DNA of 64,000 nt from Alphaproteobacteria bacterium (lineage in GTDB: Bacteria; Pseudomonadota; Alphaproteobacteria; Reyranellales; Reyranellaceae). The DNA lies in assembly GCA_019635875.1 (NCBI GenBank), contig JAHBYP010000002.1, forward strand, positions 496,001 to 560,000, given 5' to 3'. A program made the position numbers and the translations under genes. The notes beneath the pieces are model-generated. The model was not told the DNA's origin. It made no database searches and worked only from the letters and a program-made list of their open reading frames with translations. Positions 9,255 through 18,097 of this stretch are shown piece by piece; within the stretch, counting starts at the first letter, position 1, and each line of letters begins with the position of its first letter.

Positions 9255-9287
9255 GCCCGGACACGGCGGAGTCCATCGTGTCCGGGC
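9255..9287. repeat. Perfect 11-bp inverted repeat
   Basis: Arms gcccggacacg (9255-9265) and cgtgtccgggc (9277-9287) flank an 11-nt loop, between the GST stop and the TPP enzyme start on the minus strand. No T-run follows, so it may be a hairpin terminator without U-tract or a dispersed repeat. Confidence 0.6.
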
Positions 9288-9303
9288 GCTGGGCCGCTAT
9301 GCG

Positions 9304-9933
9304 TCAGGTCATGGGAATCGTGACGTGCTTGCGATAGGCCGGCCGCTCGGCGAGACGGTCGTACCAAGCCTTCAGGTGCGGCATCGCCGGCAGGTCGTCG
9401 CGCTTGAACGGCAGGTGCAGCCAGCGATAGGCCATGGCGCCAACCGGGATGTCGCCCATGGTGAAGGTGGCGCCGGCGACGAAGAGGCGGTTGGCGAGAT
9501 GGCCGTCGAGCCGCTGCCACAGCGCGGCCGTCGCGCCCCGCGCCTTCTCGATCGCTTCGTTGTCGCGCTTCTCCGGCGGCGTGCGGATCAGGCCCCAGAA
9601 CAGGGTCGTCATGCCGGCCGAGATCGTGCTCAGCTGCCAGTCCATCCAGCGCTCGGCCTCGCCGCGCGCGCGTGGCTCCAGCGGCCACAGGGTGCCCGCC
9701 GCGTGCGTCGCCGCGAAGTAGCGCACGATGGAGTTGGACTCCCACAGCACGTAGCCGTTGTCGTCGATGGTCGGCACCACGCCGTTGGGATTCATCGAGC
9801 GATACCACGGCTGGTCGTTGCCGCCGAAGGCACCGCCGACATCGAGACGATCATAGGCCAGCCCGCATTCGTCGGCCGCCCACAGTGCCTTCTGCACATT
9901 GATCGAGTTGGCGCGCCCGTAGATCTTCAGCAT
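9304..9933 (-). CDS. Glutathione S-transferase family protein
   Basis: 209 residues in two GST domains. The N-terminal thioredoxin-like domain starts MLKIYGRANSINVQKALW, with N-G-V-V-P-T-I-D in the cis-proline loop and ESNSIVRYFA as the gamma-glutamyl-binding ES motif. The C-terminal helical domain carries TMGDIPVGAMAYRW. Such proteins conjugate glutathione or act as glutathione-dependent isomerases or peroxidases. ATG 9933 is preferred over the longer reading from 9960 because the first beta-strand of the fold begins there. Confidence 0.9.
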   Translation of the reverse strand: MLKIYGRANSINVQKALWAADECGLAYDRLDVGGAFGGNDQPWYRSMNPNGVVPTIDDNGYVLWESNSIVRYFAATHAAGTLWPLEPRARGEAERWMDWQLSTISAGMTTLFWGLIRTPPEKRDNEAIEKARGATAALWQRLDGHLANRLFVAGATFTMGDIPVGAMAYRWLHLPFKRDDLPAMPHLKAWYDRLAERPAYRKHVTIPMT

Positions 9934-9944
9934 GATTTGTTCCC

Positions 9945-10721
9945 CTACTCGCGCCGCCATGCCCCATCCTTCAGGAGCAGCCGGAAGCTGGTGCGGTGCG
10001 TCTTCTGTCGAACCTCAGAAACCGTGATGGCCTGGCCGTCGGCGGTCCAGCTGAGGGCGTATTCGGTGTCGGGTTCGTTGTCCGGCTGCCACGAGACCTC
10101 GTCATGCGTCACTTGGTCTGGCCCGATCGACACCACCGCCAGCTCGCGGCCATTCATCAGCTCGTCGCGAAAGCCGAAGGCGCGCCGCAGATCGGCCGAC
10201 AGCACCGGCTTGCCCGGCAGCGACGTCATTACGCCGGTCGACGGCAGTATCAGCCAGTGGAAGTCGAACTCGTTCATCATCACGTCGACGGCGTAGAGAT
10301 TGGCCGCCAGCGGCAAGTCGACCAGAAGGTGAAAACGATCGCCGTCGTACAGAGCCGAGCCGGGGACACCCTGATCGAAGAGCTTGAGCGTGCGCCCCCC
10401 GTTCAGCGCCAGCATCAGCACGCCACCCGAGCGACTGGCCTTGAGCGTCGTCGTCGTGCCCAAGCGCTGCATGCGCCGGGCTTCCTCGGTCCAGAGCTGT
10501 CGAGTCGCCGCCGGGATCGCCGCGGTTCCGGTGGTGGCCTGCATGTCCTCGGGGTTGGACCAGCCGCTGGGCTCGCCCGCTTCGATGACGGCGTTGGTGC
10601 CCGGTGCAATCATCGTCGGCCGCACGACGGGATTGCTGTCCTGGGCAGCCGCGCCGCCGCCCATCATCGCGACGCATGCCAGCGCGACGAGCATCGCGCG
10701 ACAACCGCTTGTGGCGCGCAT
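9945..10721 (-). CDS. Hypothetical exported protein
   Basis: 258 residues, starting 2 bp after the polA stop on the same strand, so probably co-transcribed with polA. A signal peptide is visible (MLVALACVAMMGGGAAAQ, cut near residue 27). The mature protein has no cysteine or recognised domain and appears to be a soluble periplasmic protein. A much longer reading of this frame runs antisense-free through polA in another phase and is not real. Function unknown. Confidence 0.7.
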   Translation of the reverse strand: MRATSGCRAMLVALACVAMMGGGAAAQDSNPVVRPTMIAPGTNAVIEAGEPSGWSNPEDMQATTGTAAIPAATRQLWTEEARRMQRLGTTTTLKASRSGGVLMLALNGGRTLKLFDQGVPGSALYDGDRFHLLVDLPLAANLYAVDVMMNEFDFHWLILPSTGVMTSLPGKPVLSADLRRAFGFRDELMNGRELAVVSIGPDQVTHDEVSWQPDNEPDTEYALSWTADGQAITVSEVRQKTHRTSFRLLLKDGAWRRE

Positions 10722-10723
10722 GC

Positions 10724-13642
10724 TCAATGCGCCTCGGCCCAGCTGGCGCCGCGGCCGACCTCGACGACCAGCGGCACCGACAGCGTCGCGGCCTTCTCCA
10801 TCGTCGCCTTGATCGCCGCACCGGCGTCGTCGGCTTCGTCGAGCGGCGCCTCGAAGACCAGCTCGTCGTGCACCTGCAGCAGCATCCTGGTCTTGAGCCC
10901 GGCGGCCTCGATCGCGCCGGGCAGGGCGATCATCGCGCGCTTGATGATGTCGGCGGCGCCGCCCTGCAGCGGCGCGTTGATCGCCGCGCGCTCGGAGAAG
11001 CCGCGCCGCGCCGGATTCTTGTCGTTGATGCCGGTGAGGTGGATCTTGCGGCCGAACGGCGTCATCACGTAGCCGCGCTCGCGGCAGAACTTGCGCGTGC
11101 GGTCCATGTAGTCGCGGATGCCGGGATAGCGCTCGAAATAGGCTTCGATGTAGCGCCGCGCCTCGCCCTGGGCGATGCCGAGCTGGGCGGCCAGGCCGAA
11201 CGCCGACATGCCGTAGATGATGCCGAAATTGATCGCCTTGGCCTGGCGCCGCACCATCGGGTCCATGCCCGCCATCGGCACGCCGAAGACCTCCGAGGCG
11301 GTGCGCGCGTGGATGTCCTCGCCGCGGGCGAAGGACTCCTTGAGCGACTCGATGCCGGCGACATGCGCCAGCAGGCGCAGCTCGATCTGTGAGTAGTCGG
11401 CCGACAGCAACGTGTTGCCCTTCTCGGCGACGAAAGCCTTGCGGATCTTGCGTCCGTCCTCGGTGCGCACCGGAATGTTCTGCAGGTTGGGATCGGTCGA
11501 GGCCAGCCGGCCGGTGGAGGCGCCGGTCATGTGATAGGAGGTGTGCACGCGACCGGTCCGGCGATCGATCTGCGTCACCAGCGTGTCGGTATAGGTGCCC
11601 TTCAACTTCGCCAGCTGGCGGTGCTCCATGATCGCCCTGGGCAGCGCGTGGCCCGCGTCGGCAAGCTCTTCGAGAATGCCGACATCGGTCGCCCAGGCGC
11701 CGTTCTTGTTGCGCTTGCCGCCGGGCAGCTTCATGTCGTCGAACAGGATCTCGCCGAGCTGCTTGGGCGAGTTCACGTTGAAGCTCTTGCCGGCGAGCCT
11801 GTGCGCCTCGGCCTCGTACTCGGCCATGCGCCGCTCGAAATCGGCGCTCAGCCGCTTGAGCTCGGTGGCGTCGACCTTGACGCCGGCACGCTCCATATCG
11901 ACCAGCACGGGAATCAGCGGCCGCTCGATGCGCTCGTACATCGTCGACATGTGCTCGTCGGCGGCGCGCGGCTTCAGCGTGAGCCACAGCTGCATGGTGA
12001 CGTCGGCGTCTTCCGCGGCGTAGTCGCGTGCCTTGTCGATCGGCACGCGGTCGAAGCTCACCTGCTTGACGCCCGAGCCGGCGACATCGGCAAACTTGAT
12101 GGTCGAGACGCCCAGATGCAGCTCGGCCAGCTCGTCCATGCCGTGGCCGTTCTTGCCGCCGTCGAGCACGAAGGACAGCAGCATGGTGTCGTCGATCGGC
12201 GCGATGACGACGCCGTGGCGCAGGAAGACGGCGTAGTCGTACTTGATGTTCTGGCCGATCTTCAGCACACCCTCGTCCTCGAGCAGCGGCTTCAGGACGC
12301 GGATCATGTCGGCGAGCGCCAGCTGGCCGGGCAGCAGCGCGTCGGAGCCCGACGCCGCCGCCTGCTCGCCGCCGAGATCGAGCGCGCCCTGCTTGGGCGC
12401 CGCCGGCGGGCGATGGCCCAGCGGCACATAGGCGGCGCGACGGCGCGAGACATCGATGTCGCCGACCGGTCCGTCGGGAAGCGCCAGCGACACGCCCACG
12501 AGATTGGCATTGAGCGAATCGAGCGCGTCGGTCTCGCAATCGAAGGCGATGACGCCCGCCTTGCGCGCGGCGGCGACGAAATCCTCGAGCTGCGCCGCCG
12601 TCGTGACGAGTTCGTAGTCGATCAGGCTGAAGGGACGATCCGAGATGCGCCAGTCGCGCGCCGTGGCGACGCGATCGTCGGCAGCGGCAATGACTGCGGT
12701 CTGCGCCTTCGGTGCGACCGCCGCCGGGCCTGGCACGGCGGCCGGGGTCGCTGCGGGAGCCGGCCCGCCGTTGCGATACTTCGCCAGCAGCGAGCGGAAG
12801 CCCTGCTGCTCCAGCCATGGCACCAGCTTCGACGTGTCAGGCGCGCGCTTGTCGAACGAGTCAGCGCGCTCCTTCACCGGCACGTCGTCGCGCAGCTTCA
12901 CCAGTTGCCGCGATATCCGCGCCAGCTCCGCATTGTTCTGCAGCGCCTCGCGCCGCTTGGGCTGCTTGATCTCGCCGGCGCGCCGCAGCAGCGCGTCGAG
13001 ATCGCCGTACTCGGTGATCAGCTGCGCCGCGGTCTTCACGCCGATGCCGGGCACGCCCGGCACGTTGTCGGTGCTGTCGCCGGCCAGCGCCTGCACGTCG
13101 ACGACCTTCTCGGGCGTCACGCCGAATTTCTCGAATACCGCCTCGCGGCCCAGCTTGCGCATCTTGATCGGGTCGAAGAGCCAGACACGATCGCCGACCA
13201 GCTGCATCAGGTCCTTGTCCGAGGACACGATGGTGACGTCGGCACCCGCCTCGACCGCCTCGCGCGTGTAGGTCGCGATCAGGTCGTCTGCCTCGAAGCC
13301 CGCCAGCTCCATGCAGGGCAGGCCGAAGGCGCGCGTGGCCTCGCGGAACAGCGGGAACTGCGGGATCAGCTCTTCCGGCGGCTCCGGCCGGTGCGCCTTG
13401 TATTGCGGATAGATGCCATTGCGGAACGTCTCGCGTCCGGCATCGAGAATCACGGCAACGTGATCGATCGCCGGATCGTCGAGAAACTGCGTCAGCATCT
13501 TGCAATAGCCGAACACGGCGTTGATCGGCGTGCCGTCCGGCCGGGTCATCGGCGGCAGCGCGTGGAAGGCGCGGAAGATGTAGCCCGAGCCGTCGATCAG
13601 CCAGAGATGGCGGAGCGGCTTGTTGGTGTCGGTCGATGGCAT
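10724..13642 (-). CDS. polA: DNA polymerase I
   Basis: 972-residue three-domain DNA polymerase I for Okazaki-fragment processing and repair. Residues 10-300 are the 5'-3' nuclease (LWLIDGSGYIFRAFHALPP, VSSDKDLMQLV, GDSTDNVPGVPGIGVKTA). The middle domain keeps all proofreading motifs: FDCETDALDS, IGQNIKYDY and YAAEDADV. The polymerase domain has LLSADYSQIELRLLAH, RRQAKAINFGIIYGMS and LQVHDELVFE. All catalytic residues are present, so both exonuclease activities should be intact. A low-complexity Ala/Pro linker lies near residues 290-320. Length is normal for alphaproteobacteria. Confidence 0.98.
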   Translation of the reverse strand: MPSTDTNKPLRHLWLIDGSGYIFRAFHALPPMTRPDGTPINAVFGYCKMLTQFLDDPAIDHVAVILDAGRETFRNGIYPQYKAHRPEPPEELIPQFPLFREATRAFGLPCMELAGFEADDLIATYTREAVEAGADVTIVSSDKDLMQLVGDRVWLFDPIKMRKLGREAVFEKFGVTPEKVVDVQALAGDSTDNVPGVPGIGVKTAAQLITEYGDLDALLRRAGEIKQPKRREALQNNAELARISRQLVKLRDDVPVKERADSFDKRAPDTSKLVPWLEQQGFRSLLAKYRNGGPAPAATPAAVPGPAAVAPKAQTAVIAAADDRVATARDWRISDRPFSLIDYELVTTAAQLEDFVAAARKAGVIAFDCETDALDSLNANLVGVSLALPDGPVGDIDVSRRRAAYVPLGHRPPAAPKQGALDLGGEQAAASGSDALLPGQLALADMIRVLKPLLEDEGVLKIGQNIKYDYAVFLRHGVVIAPIDDTMLLSFVLDGGKNGHGMDELAELHLGVSTIKFADVAGSGVKQVSFDRVPIDKARDYAAEDADVTMQLWLTLKPRAADEHMSTMYERIERPLIPVLVDMERAGVKVDATELKRLSADFERRMAEYEAEAHRLAGKSFNVNSPKQLGEILFDDMKLPGGKRNKNGAWATDVGILEELADAGHALPRAIMEHRQLAKLKGTYTDTLVTQIDRRTGRVHTSYHMTGASTGRLASTDPNLQNIPVRTEDGRKIRKAFVAEKGNTLLSADYSQIELRLLAHVAGIESLKESFARGEDIHARTASEVFGVPMAGMDPMVRRQAKAINFGIIYGMSAFGLAAQLGIAQGEARRYIEAYFERYPGIRDYMDRTRKFCRERGYVMTPFGRKIHLTGINDKNPARRGFSERAAINAPLQGGAADIIKRAMIALPGAIEAAGLKTRMLLQVHDELVFEAPLDEADDAGAAIKATMEKAATLSVPLVVEVGRGASWAEAH

Positions 13643-13839
13643 GCCCGCACCTCACAACTTTCGGACCGGGCATTCAAGAGGCGGGCGGGCACGGACTCGA
13701 AACCGCGATGGGGAAAAATTCTGAGGAAGAGTCATGAGACAAAGGTGTTTATTCGTGTAGGGTTATTGCGTTCGACCGGGCGACGGGCGGTCGGATGCGG
13801 GAGGCGAAACCGTCGGGGGACACCAGGAAAGGATCCACC

Positions 13840-14283
13840 ATGCGTAAGGGACTGATCGTCGGCGCCATCGGCCTTGCCCTGTCGGGCGCTCTGGTCGGCA
13901 CGGTGCTGGCGCAGGCGACCGATCCGATCGCGGCCCGCAAGGACAACCGCAAGCAGGCCGGCGCCGCGATGAAGGCCATCAAGGGCATCATCGACGCGAA
14001 GGGCGCAACCTCGGGCGCGCAGGCACATGCTGCCAAGATCAAGGAACTCACGGTGGCGCACACCAAGCTCTATCCCAAGGGCTCGGACAAGGGCGACACC
14101 AAGGCGTTGCCGGTGATCTGGACTGACTGGGCCGGCTTCGAAGCTGCCAACACTGCGTCGGCCAACGCCGCCGACGCCATGGCGGCGGCCGCGGGTTCGG
14201 GCAGTATCGAAGCGCTCACCGCGGCCTTCGGCGCAACCGGCAAGACCTGCGGCGCCTGCCACGAGAAGTATCGCGCGAAGTAA
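13840..14283 (+). CDS. Cytochrome c' (class II c-type cytochrome)
   Basis: 147-residue periplasmic cytochrome with a signal peptide (MRKGLIVGAIGLALSGALVGTVLAQA) and a single C-terminal heme site CGACH followed by EKYR. The C-terminal position of CxxCH is the hallmark of the four-helix class II cytochromes c, which bind NO and protect against nitrosative stress or act in electron transfer. An aggaaagg site precedes ATG 13840. It faces a cytochrome b561 gene, a common pairing that suggests a shared redox role. Confidence 0.92.
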   Translation: MRKGLIVGAIGLALSGALVGTVLAQATDPIAARKDNRKQAGAAMKAIKGIIDAKGATSGAQAHAAKIKELTVAHTKLYPKGSDKGDTKALPVIWTDWAGFEAANTASANAADAMAAAAGSGSIEALTAAFGATGKTCGACHEKYRAK

Positions 14284-14300
14284 TCCCACGTACGATGCGC

Positions 14301-14360
14301 TGTCGGAACGCGCGCAGCGCGTCTGCCGACACACGAGCGGCCGGTCCTCGCGACCGGCCG
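14301..14360. terminator. Two consecutive hairpins between convergent cytochrome genes
   Basis: Hairpin 1 (about 14301-14332) nests acgcgc-gca-gcgcgt inside tgtcgg...ccgaca. Hairpin 2 pairs cggccggtc (14338-14346) with gaccggccg (14352-14360) and is followed by tttcg on the plus strand. Together they probably end the cytochrome c' transcript and may also block the converging cytochrome b561 transcript. Confidence 0.7.
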
Positions 14361-14367
14361 TTTCGCG

Positions 14368-15072
14368 TCAACCGCCGATGCGCACGATGAGGTAGACGAT
14401 GCAAGCCGCCGCGATCAGCAGCGACAGCGCCAGGCGCGCGCTGGCGAACCGCAGGCTCGGTGCGGTCATGTCGGCCGGAAACAGCTTGTCACCGCTGAAC
14501 ATCGGGCCGACGAGGTTCTGCCGCTTGACCACGAGATAGAACAGCGAGGCGCTGACATGCAGCGCCACCATCACGTAGAGCACGTTGATCCAGAAGGTAT
14601 GAAGCTTGGTCGCGCCAGTGCCGAAGCCATCGCTGGCGAATTTCGCAAGCGGTCCGGCGTAGTAGCCCATGTCGGTATCGGTGGCGAACAGGCCGGTGAC
14701 GATCTGGAACAGCAGACCGAGGATCAGCGCCACCACCATCCAGCCGCCGACCGGGTTATGGCCGATCTCGGGCTCGCCCTTGGCGCCGAACAGCCCGCGC
14801 AGATAGGCGATGCCGGCGCCCGGGCCCTTCACGAAGTGGCCGAAACGGGCCGTGGTGCTGCCGACGAAGCCCCAGGCGATGCGGAACAGCAGCAGGGCGA
14901 GGATTGCGTAGCCGCACCAGAAATGCAGGGTCAGCCAGTTGAACTCCTTGTCCCAGCCCGGGCCCCATTTGACGCTGACGACCTGGAACACCACGAGCAC
15001 AACAAGGGTCCAGTGGAACAGCCGAGTCGGCAGATCCCATACGCGCAGCTTCGATCGCGATTCGCCGGCCAT
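14368..15072 (-). CDS. Cytochrome b561 family membrane protein
   Basis: 234-residue inner-membrane cytochrome b with the N-terminal RVWDLPTRLFHWTLVVLVV block; its histidine is one heme ligand. Further histidines lie in LTLHFWCGYAIL and in TFWINVLYVMVALHVSASL. About five hydrophobic segments are present, including one at the extreme C-terminus. Proteins of this type pass electrons between quinol and periplasmic c-type cytochromes. The convergent cytochrome c' gene is the likely partner. Confidence 0.9.
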   Translation of the reverse strand: MAGESRSKLRVWDLPTRLFHWTLVVLVVFQVVSVKWGPGWDKEFNWLTLHFWCGYAILALLLFRIAWGFVGSTTARFGHFVKGPGAGIAYLRGLFGAKGEPEIGHNPVGGWMVVALILGLLFQIVTGLFATDTDMGYYAGPLAKFASDGFGTGATKLHTFWINVLYVMVALHVSASLFYLVVKRQNLVGPMFSGDKLFPADMTAPSLRFASARLALSLLIAAACIVYLIVRIGG

Positions 15073-15215
15073 GGTATCCTCGGTTGGCTACGCCCCGCGC
15101 CACTGTGCCCACGCGCCGATCCGGGTCAAGCGATTGATACCACGCCGCCTTTCCGCCATGTTGGCCGCCTAGCACTAGGGCCGTTCGCGAACCTCGGCGG
15201 ATCCGCAGGGAAGAC

Positions 15216-15851
15216 ATGGCAGTTCAACCGATGATCGGCGCAAGGCTGGCGATGACGATCGCACTGGCCGTTGGGCCTGCGACGGCGATGGCCCAGGGTT
15301 TCGGGACCTCGCCCACCCCGACCACACCGACGGCACCGGCCCCGCCGCCCAAGTCGTTCAACCTGCCGTCGCCCGCGCCCGCCCCGCCGCCGCAGGATCC
15401 TGGCAAGCAGGACGCCGGCAAGGGCAAGACGCATCTGGTCAACGACCTGCAGCCGGCCTTCGACGCCATCAAGGCCAAGGACTGGGCCGGCGCCGAGAGG
15501 TTCCTGCTGCCCCGGGCCAACAATCGCGACCCGCGCGCGCAGTTCCTGCTTGGCGCCGAGGTCTACGCCAACCGGGAGTCGAAGCTCTTCGACCTCAAGA
15601 AGGCGGTGCCGCTTATCAAGGATTCGGCCGAGCGCGGCTTTGCCCGCTCGATGCTGTTCTACGGCATCACTCATGCCGACGGCGCTGGCGTGACCAAGGA
15701 CATGGTCGAGGCCTACAAATGGACGGCGCTCGCTTCACGGCGCGGCGTGCCCGAGGCCGGCCAGTTCCTCTCCGCCATGGCCAAGGACATGACGCCCGAC
15801 CAGATCGAGCGCGCCAAGGCCGCAGCCGACAACTTCACCCCACGCCGCTGA
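15216..15851 (+). CDS. Exported Sel1-repeat protein
   Basis: 211 residues with a signal peptide (MAVQPMIGARLAMTIALAVG, cut after AMA near residue 26), then a Pro/Thr/Ala linker to about residue 75. Sel1-type helical repeats follow (AQFLLGAEVYANRESKLFDLKKAVPLIKDSAERG, YGITHADGAGVTKDMVEAYKW). The end, MTPDQIERAKAAADNFTPRR, is nearly repeated in the next gene. Sel1 repeats mediate protein-protein contacts. The stop overlaps the ATG of the following gene. Confidence 0.85.
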   Translation: MAVQPMIGARLAMTIALAVGPATAMAQGFGTSPTPTTPTAPAPPPKSFNLPSPAPAPPPQDPGKQDAGKGKTHLVNDLQPAFDAIKAKDWAGAERFLLPRANNRDPRAQFLLGAEVYANRESKLFDLKKAVPLIKDSAERGFARSMLFYGITHADGAGVTKDMVEAYKWTALASRRGVPEAGQFLSAMAKDMTPDQIERAKAAADNFTPRR

Positions 15852-17065
15852 TGGCCTCCGGCCGCCTTTCCCGCGCCATGGCGCTGGCATGGCTGCTGGC
15901 ACTCACCGCCGCTGCGGCGTCGGCGCAGGACAAGCCGGCCGGACTGGCCAGCGCCATCGCCGCCGCTCAACGCGGCGACGCTGCGACGGCCGAGCCGGTT
16001 CTGCGCGCCCTGGCGGTCGACGACGACGAGGCGGCCGCCTGGCTCGGGATCCTGCTGGTGCAGCGCGGCGACGAAGCCAGCGTCGGCGAGGGCATGATCC
16101 TGCTGCGCCGCGCTGCCTTCGCCGGCAATGCGCGCGCCAAGTTCGGGCTGGCCTTCCAGTACCTCACAGGTGCCGGCACCAATCGGGACGACATCGAGGC
16201 CTCCCGGCTGTTTCGCGAAGCGGCCGAGGGCGGCATCGCCCGGGCCGCGTACAACCATGGCCTGATGCATGCCCACGGCCGCGGCGTGCCGCACGATCCG
16301 GCGCAGGCCCTGATGTGGTACGAGCGCGCGTCGAAGGCCGGCGATCCGTACGGCACCTACGCCTGGGCGCGCGCCCTGGAGACCTCGCCGCAGGCGGCAC
16401 AGCGCTGGGGCGAGATCGCGCCGCTGTATCTGAGCGCCGCCAAGGCCGGCCATCTGCCGGCAGCGGTGCGCTATGGCGCCATGCTGCTGGAGGGTCGCGG
16501 CGTCAGCCGCGACCGCGCGCGCGCCGAGTTCTGGCTGCGCCACGCCGCCGATCATGGCTTCCCCGAAGCGGCGCTGCTGATGGGTGACCTGTTCGGCCAG
16601 ATGACCATGGGTCGGAGCGGCAGGCAGCAGGAGGAGGTCGCCAAGGCGGCAGCCTCCTGGTACCTGCGCGCCGCCGAGGCCGGGGTGGCGATGGCCCAGG
16701 CCAAGCTGGGCAACTGCTACTTCGCCGGCGCCGGCGTGCCGCGCGATTTTCCGACGGCGCAGCGCTGGTATCGCCGGGCCGCCGAGCAGGGCTTCGCAGA
16801 CGCGCAGTATGTGCTGGGCATCTGGCTCAGCGGTGGTGTCGCCGGCACCACGGATCCGGTCGATGGCTATCGCTGGCTGGCGCTGGCCGAGCGCCAGGGT
16901 CACAGTAACGCTGCCAAGGTGCGGGCCCGTGCCGCCGAGAAGCTGACTCCGGACCAGATCGAGCGCGCCGAGCACGCGGCGCTGTCGTTCACGCCCAGGC
17001 CCGAACACGTTGCCCACGCCGACGACGAAGCACCGATCCTACGCCCGCCGACCAAGGTGCCGTAG
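15851..17065 (+). CDS. Exported Sel1-repeat protein
   Basis: 404 residues, signal peptide MASGRLSRAMALAWLLALTAAAASAQ, followed by about eight Sel1-like repeats from residue 40 to 370. Examples are AKFGLAFQYLTGAGTNRDDI, YNHGLMHAHGRGVPHDPAQA and AKLGNCYFAGAGVPRDFPTA. The ending LTPDQIERAEHAALSFTPRP matches the end of the upstream gene, so the pair probably arose by duplication. The TGATG overlap indicates translational coupling. Likely a periplasmic scaffold; partners unknown. Confidence 0.87.
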   Translation: MASGRLSRAMALAWLLALTAAAASAQDKPAGLASAIAAAQRGDAATAEPVLRALAVDDDEAAAWLGILLVQRGDEASVGEGMILLRRAAFAGNARAKFGLAFQYLTGAGTNRDDIEASRLFREAAEGGIARAAYNHGLMHAHGRGVPHDPAQALMWYERASKAGDPYGTYAWARALETSPQAAQRWGEIAPLYLSAAKAGHLPAAVRYGAMLLEGRGVSRDRARAEFWLRHAADHGFPEAALLMGDLFGQMTMGRSGRQQEEVAKAAASWYLRAAEAGVAMAQAKLGNCYFAGAGVPRDFPTAQRWYRRAAEQGFADAQYVLGIWLSGGVAGTTDPVDGYRWLALAERQGHSNAAKVRARAAEKLTPDQIERAEHAALSFTPRPEHVAHADDEAPILRPPTKVP

Positions 17066-17103
17066 CGGCATATTCTTGACTTGTATTATTATGGCTCCCT
17101 AGT

Positions 17104-17754
17104 ATGCGCCTCGATGACAATCATGGGTTGAAGATGCGCGAGCCATTCCGGGAGCTGGGCCATCGCATCAAGGGCCTGCGCAAGCAGAAGGGCCTGACCC
17201 AGCAGGAATTTGCCGCCAGGCTGGGCGTCACCCAACCCACCGTGCATCGGTGGGAAAAGGGCGCTTTCACCCCCGACGACAAAATGCTCGAGGTGCTGTC
17301 CGACATGGCGGGCGTGCCGACGGCGGTGTTCCGCTACGGCGAGATCCGCGTCGGTCGGCGCATGAGTCCGGTGGCAGGCCATGTCGGCGCCGGCGGCGAG
17401 GTGCTGATGATCGGCGATCCGTCGCCCGGGGCCGGCACTGAGGAGGTGGAGGCGCCGCCGGACTCGGGGCTTTCCATGGTGGCGTTGAAGGTGCGCGGCG
17501 ATGCATTGCTGCCGGCCTACGCCGACGGCGACATCCTGTTCTACGGACGCGATCCCGGGCTGGGCGGCGTCGATCCGGCGACCTGCGTCGGCCGCGAGTG
17601 CGTCGTGAAGCTGGTCAACGGACCCACGCTGGTGAAGCGCCTCGCCGTGGGCGGCGGACGTAATACCTACCTGCTGATGTCGTTTGTCGCCGAGCCGATC
17701 GTCAACGTCCGGCTCGAATGGGCGAGCCCGGTCCGCTGGGTCAAGCGGCGCTGA
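17104..17754 (+). CDS. XRE-family repressor with S24/LexA-like C-terminal domain lacking the catalytic serine
   Basis: 216 residues. Residues about 17-70 are a Cro/CI-type helix-turn-helix (LTQQEFAARLGVTQPTVHRWEKG). Residues 125-205 resemble the LexA/CI autoprotease domain: the usual G-D-S-M-x-P is G-D-A-L-L-P (A134), while the catalytic-type lysine is present (LVKRL, K178). Without the serine the protein should not self-cleave, so it is probably a stable repressor controlled by another signal. ATG 17104 follows an AT-rich promoter-like stretch; M11 (17134) is an alternative start. It sits between Sel1 genes and a tiny Tat-signal protein/MmcB pair. Confidence 0.85.
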   Translation: MRLDDNHGLKMREPFRELGHRIKGLRKQKGLTQQEFAARLGVTQPTVHRWEKGAFTPDDKMLEVLSDMAGVPTAVFRYGEIRVGRRMSPVAGHVGAGGEVLMIGDPSPGAGTEEVEAPPDSGLSMVALKVRGDALLPAYADGDILFYGRDPGLGGVDPATCVGRECVVKLVNGPTLVKRLAVGGGRNTYLLMSFVAEPIVNVRLEWASPVRWVKRR

Positions 17755-17757
17755 AGG

Positions 17758-17988
17758 CTACTTCTTCGGGCAGCTCGGCGGACGCCAGACACCGGTCATC
17801 CCGGGCGGCGGACACGGCGTCGATGCCGCCAGCGCCTGACGGTCGAGTCGCAGGAGGGTCGGCGTCGTATAGACGGCACCGGCGGCGAGCCCGAGCCTCG
17901 CGAGCGCACGACGGCGGGACACGGAGACGTCCTCGCGTGGCGACGGCGTAGCAGTTTCGGTGGTTTCTGGAACGTTATGCATAAACAC
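17758..17988 (-). CDS. Small Tat-signal-like protein
   Basis: 76 residues. The middle reads SRRRALARLGLAAGAVYTTP, a twin-arginine-type signal, and the short mature part contains two cysteines in a Pro-rich stretch (CPPPGMTGVWRPPSCPKK). It converges with the repressor gene (3 bp apart) and is divergent from the mmcB-like gene. Similar tiny RR-signal proteins with a TPTLL segment are known in alphaproteobacteria without assigned function. The size makes the call uncertain, but the ordered RR motif, hydrophobic stretch and AxA-like end argue for a real gene. Confidence 0.6.
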   Translation of the reverse strand: MFMHNVPETTETATPSPREDVSVSRRRALARLGLAAGAVYTTPTLLRLDRQALAASTPCPPPGMTGVWRPPSCPKK

Positions 17989-18097
17989 CCATCCCCAGGC
18001 CCATATGACTTGGAATTATGGGCGGAACTATATCAGGCCGAGTGCAGCTTGGCTAGCCACTCCTCGTCATATCCCTGACGAAAACAGGACTAAGTCA

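Noticed and set aside
9945-12818. A 957-residue minus-strand reading
   Set aside because: Most of it lies inside polA in another phase, is Arg/Ala-rich and has no domain. Only its end (the exported protein at 9945-10721) is real.
11531-13855. A 774-residue plus-strand reading opposite polA
   Set aside because: Antisense to a clear polymerase gene; Arg/His/Gly-rich composition with no motifs.
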